Assembly: GCA_016781635.1 (NCBI GenBank)
Contig: JADDPY010000601.1
Coordinates: forward strand, 1 to 16,061
From: Rubrobacter sp.
GTDB lineage: Bacteria; Actinomycetota; Rubrobacteria; Rubrobacterales; Rubrobacteraceae
Direction: 5' to 3'
Length of the DNA stretch: 16,061 bases
The translations under genes were made by a program, and so were the position numbers. This document shows, in pieces, positions 14,388 to 16,061 of the stretch (the first letter of the stretch is position 1; the number at the start of each line of letters is the position of its first letter). The notes under the pieces were generated by a model. It worked only from the letters and a program-made list of their open reading frames with translations. It was not told where the DNA came from and ran no database searches.

Positions 14388-14408
14388 GCTCCGGAAAACC
14401 GTCGGAGC
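14388..14408. terminator. Inverted repeat between convergent genes
   Basis: GCTCCG (14388-14393) and CGGAGC (14403-14408) form a 6 bp stem with a 9 nt loop, just past the end of the minus-strand GNAT gene and in the 190 nt gap after the small plus-strand gene. No U-run follows on either strand, so a terminator role is only suggested. Confidence 0.25.
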
Positions 14409-14418
14409 GGGTGGGCCC

Positions 14419-15411
14419 TCAGGTTGCCAGGTACGGCGTGGTGCCGTAAGCCTGCAACCCTTCCGTCGGTGTTGCCTCGCCCAGCTCCATCCGGAGCCGG
14501 TCCCGACGGCCGACGAAGCCGAACTCGCGGAGCAGCTCGTGTGCGGAGCTCCCCTTCGGGGCGGGGAGCGAGACCTCGACGGAACGACCGCCGTCGGTCT
14601 TGAGGGCCCGGGTGAGGAGGGCCCGGGCGACTTCCGGCGAGGAGGCCATGAAGGGACCTACCCTGACGGTCGCGCCAGAAGCGCTCCGCACGAGGTAGCC
14701 CTGGATCCTCCCCGAGGCGTCCCGGGCCACGATCCCCCAACCAGGGTACTGCCTGAGGGTCGCCAGGATGAGCGCCGAGCGGTCCGCCCCGTAGGACCAC
14801 AGGTCCACCCCGTAGAGTTCCGGAAGGTCCCCAAAACACAGCGGAGCCACCCGCATCCCCTTCGCTTCTATGACTCTTCGCGTGCCGAGGTACCGGTTCC
14901 CCCGGAGACGAGCGGCGAGAGCTCCCCCCTCCAGCCGATATTCGGTGCGAGCAAAAACGGGCTCGAAGCCCATGGAGCGGTAAAGCCCCACGGCGGCGCG
15001 CGTCGAGTCGAGCCTGACGGACCTCACCCCCCGGGAGAGCAAGTAGGAGACGGCCCACTGGGTGAGCCGTGCGCCCAGACCCCGCCCACGATGACCGCCG
15101 TGGACGGCGAGGTGGCAGAGTATTCCCACCTCTCCCAGCGGTACAGCCCCAACCATCCCCACCACACGACCGTCCGAACGGCCCCCGTCCTCGGCGACCG
15201 CCCAGCGTGCCTCGCCCATCCCCCGTAAAAGTTCGAAAGCTCGCGGGTCCCCCGACCATCGCACGGTCTCCCGCAACTCGAGTATGCGCCAGAGGTCGAC
15301 GCCGTCCATGCGCCGCACGAGCGTGTCGGGCTGGTACTCGACCTTGCTTCGTCGCGCGCTACGACGAGCAACGTGTCCGAAGCGGTCCTCTTCTTCTAAA
15401 TAAGCCGACAA
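14419..15411 (-). CDS. Two-domain GNAT acetyltransferase
   Basis: A 330 aa protein. Residues about 30-165 are a GNAT domain with the acetyl-CoA loop HRGRGLGARLTQWAVSYLLS and the later RAAVGLYRSMGFEPVFARTE. The C-terminal part (about 185-315) resembles the extra domain found in YitH/HolE4-type acetyltransferases: YGVDLWSYGADRSALILATL, WGIVARDASGRIQGYLVR, VRVGPFMASSPEVARALL and FVGRRDRLRMELGE. Substrate unknown. The likely start is TTG 15411 with GGGGGA just upstream; the ATG at 15309 would remove the first strand of the fold (TLVRRMDGVDLWRILEL). It is divergent from rex and converges on the small gene at 14073. Codon use is uniform and the frame is intact. Confidence 0.88.
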   Translation of the reverse strand: MSAYLEEEDRFGHVARRSARRSKVEYQPDTLVRRMDGVDLWRILELRETVRWSGDPRAFELLRGMGEARWAVAEDGGRSDGRVVGMVGAVPLGEVGILCHLAVHGGHRGRGLGARLTQWAVSYLLSRGVRSVRLDSTRAAVGLYRSMGFEPVFARTEYRLEGGALAARLRGNRYLGTRRVIEAKGMRVAPLCFGDLPELYGVDLWSYGADRSALILATLRQYPGWGIVARDASGRIQGYLVRSASGATVRVGPFMASSPEVARALLTRALKTDGGRSVEVSLPAPKGSSAHELLREFGFVGRRDRLRMELGEATPTEGLQAYGTTPYLAT

Positions 15412-15467
15412 GGTTCCCCCGAAAGAAAGATCTCGTGAACAAGCAACCGTTGATCCGTCGCGACCGC

Positions 15468-15577
15468 ACCCGGGAACCGGGTTAGCGTACGATAGCCCCG
15501 ATCCAACCCTTTCGGAGGGCCGGTCGGGGCGAGGGCGGTCGGGGGACCCAGCCCGCGGAGAAACCCCCGTCGAGCCC
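15468..15577. other. Cluster of three hairpins in the GNAT-rex intergenic region
   Basis: Three stems follow each other: ACCCGG-GAA-CCGGGT (15468-15482); GCCCCGATC (15495-15503) with GGTCGGGGC (15522-15530), enclosing CCCT-TTCGG-AGGG (15507-15519); and GGGC/GGGGG (15533-15545) with CCCCC/GCCC (15564-15577). No U-run follows on either strand, which argues against simple terminators. It could be a structured small RNA or leader, or only GC-rich chance pairing. I could not match it to a riboswitch family I know. The remaining 15412-15764 region holds no gene. Confidence 0.35.
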
Positions 15578-15675
15578 TGTAAGATTCTTGCTCACCCCGC
15601 TACTGTACAACACCGCTGCCGACGGTAAAAGGCGTCGATGCTGTAATGAGACTTGCTAGAGGAGTTCCTGCCCCT

Positions 15676-15693
15676 TAAGAGCACTCTTAGTGC
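15676..15693. repeat. Overlapping short dyads upstream of rex
   Basis: TAAGAG-CA-CTCTTA (15676-15689) and GCACT-CTT-AGTGC (15681-15693) are two perfect inverted repeats that overlap, so the DNA or RNA could fold in two alternative ways. They lie 15 nt before the putative rex -35. A regulator site is possible. Confidence 0.3.
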
Positions 15694-15707
15694 AAGTTGA
15701 GGCGTTT

Positions 15708-15736
15708 TTGTTACAATGATCCGTTGTAACTATTTA
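15708..15736 (+). promoter_or_regulatory. Candidate rex promoter with dyad operator
   Basis: TTGTTA (15708-15713) and TATTTA (15731-15736) are 17 nt apart and could be the -35 and -10. Between and over them lies a perfect dyad, GTTACAA-N7-TTGTAAC (15710-15730). Rex proteins often control their own genes through TTGTnA/TnACAA-type dyads; this one has the same half-site letters but a different arrangement. A repressor bound here would block the promoter. Confidence 0.45.
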
Positions 15737-15764
15737 ACGTATAAAACAAGAAGTCGGAGGCAAG

Positions 15765-16061
15765 TTGAGAGCCACGCTACAGCCGGGGTTAACGAACAGG
15801 CTGACCAAGTACTTGAGGGTCACGCAGCAGCTTATCGAGGAGGGTCGGGACGCGGTCTCGAGCAAGGAGCTCGGGGACTTCACGGGGATCAACCCGGTCC
15901 AGGTGCGTCGGGACCTGAACGCCATCGGCTTCTCCGGCACCCGGGGCGTGGGGTACCAGGCCTACGACCTCGTCGAGGCGGTCAGGGCCATCCTGGGCCT
16001 CAAGCAGACTTATAACATCGCGCTCGTCGGCGCCGGCAACCTCGGCAGCGCCATCGCGAGC
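15765..16061 (+). CDS. rex: Redox-sensing transcriptional repressor Rex, 3' end cut by window edge
   Basis: Rex senses the NADH/NAD+ ratio and represses genes for respiration and fermentation when NADH is low. The visible 99 codons begin at TTG 15765 with GGAGG 4 nt upstream. The N-terminal winged helix shows RLTKYLRVTQQLIEEGRDAV, SSKELGDFTGINPVQVRRDL and NAIGFSGTRGVGYQAYDL, all typical of Rex. The start of the Rossmann NAD(H) domain follows, with the glycine-rich loop NIALVGAGNLGSAIAS at the window edge. The protein would be about 210-230 aa when complete. In actinobacteria rex often heads a haem or respiratory operon, but nothing downstream is visible. The upstream dyad may be autoregulatory. 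Confidence 0.93.
   Translation, partial: MRATLQPGLTNRLTKYLRVTQQLIEEGRDAVSSKELGDFTGINPVQVRRDLNAIGFSGTRGVGYQAYDLVEAVRAILGLKQTYNIALVGAGNLGSAIAS

Noticed and set aside
14321..15259. Long minus-strand frame of 312 codons
   Set aside because: Same strand but other frame than the GNAT gene; Gly/Arg/Pro-rich composition is typical of a GC-rich shadow, and the GNAT frame has clear motifs.
15412..15764. Known riboswitch or tRNA upstream of rex
   Set aside because: I checked by eye for tRNA arms and for cobalamin, TPP, c-di-GMP, SRP and RNase P signatures and found none.
1..16061. CRISPR array, insertion sequence or prophage
   Set aside because: No regular repeat-spacer pattern, no transposase or integrase motif, and no paired terminal repeats were seen.

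Overview
The window is GC-rich, has dense genes with strongly G/C-ending codons, and uses TTG and GTG starts freely. It ends in a rex gene of the actinobacterial/Gram-positive type. I infer a member of the Actinomycetota, possibly a deep-branching lineage such as Rubrobacter; this comes from protein style and cannot be proven without a search. There is no insertion sequence, CRISPR array, tRNA or rRNA gene that I can support.

Layout. (1) Positions 1-2112, minus strand: a folate pair, pabB then pabC, 4 nt apart; pabC runs off the left edge. (2) 2411-2869, minus: a MarR regulator, divergent from queG. (3) 3012-5037, plus: queG (last step of queuosine synthesis) and, 7 nt later, a J-domain membrane protein. 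(4) 5290-6984, plus: a zinc oligopeptidase of the M2/M3 type carrying a Gly-rich insertion. (5) 7118-10249: a stretch where most genes are broken. It holds a small two-TM protein with two in-frame TGA codons, a short frame-disrupted gene, a frameshifted sucrase/ferredoxin-like gene, an intact small gene of unknown function, a multiply frameshifted remnant of a FhuF-like 2Fe-2S protein, an intact ferritin, and a frameshifted hypothetical gene. (6) 10251-12062: a MarR-GNAT fusion divergent from an amidohydrolase. (7) 12498-14228: a GFA-family protein, a small hypothetical on the minus strand, and an overlapping pair of small genes on the plus strand. (8) 14419-15411, minus: a two-domain GNAT acetyltransferase. 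(9) 15412-16061: a hairpin-rich intergenic region, a dyad operator candidate, and the 5' part of rex.

How it fits together. Most of the window is housekeeping metabolism (folate, queuosine, redox sensing) with several small regulators. The theme of 7.1-10.2 kb is iron: a Fur-box-like site, a siderophore-iron-reductase-like remnant, a ferritin and a 2Fe-2S-type Suc/Fer protein. The frame breaks in that stretch are either true decay of an accessory iron locus or local assembly errors; two of them look like one-base losses in G or C runs. I found no clearly new multi-gene system. The best leads are this damaged iron locus, the TGA-containing small membrane gene, the Gly-rich insertion in the peptidase, the PIAGT motif in PabB, and the hairpin cluster and dyad upstream of rex.
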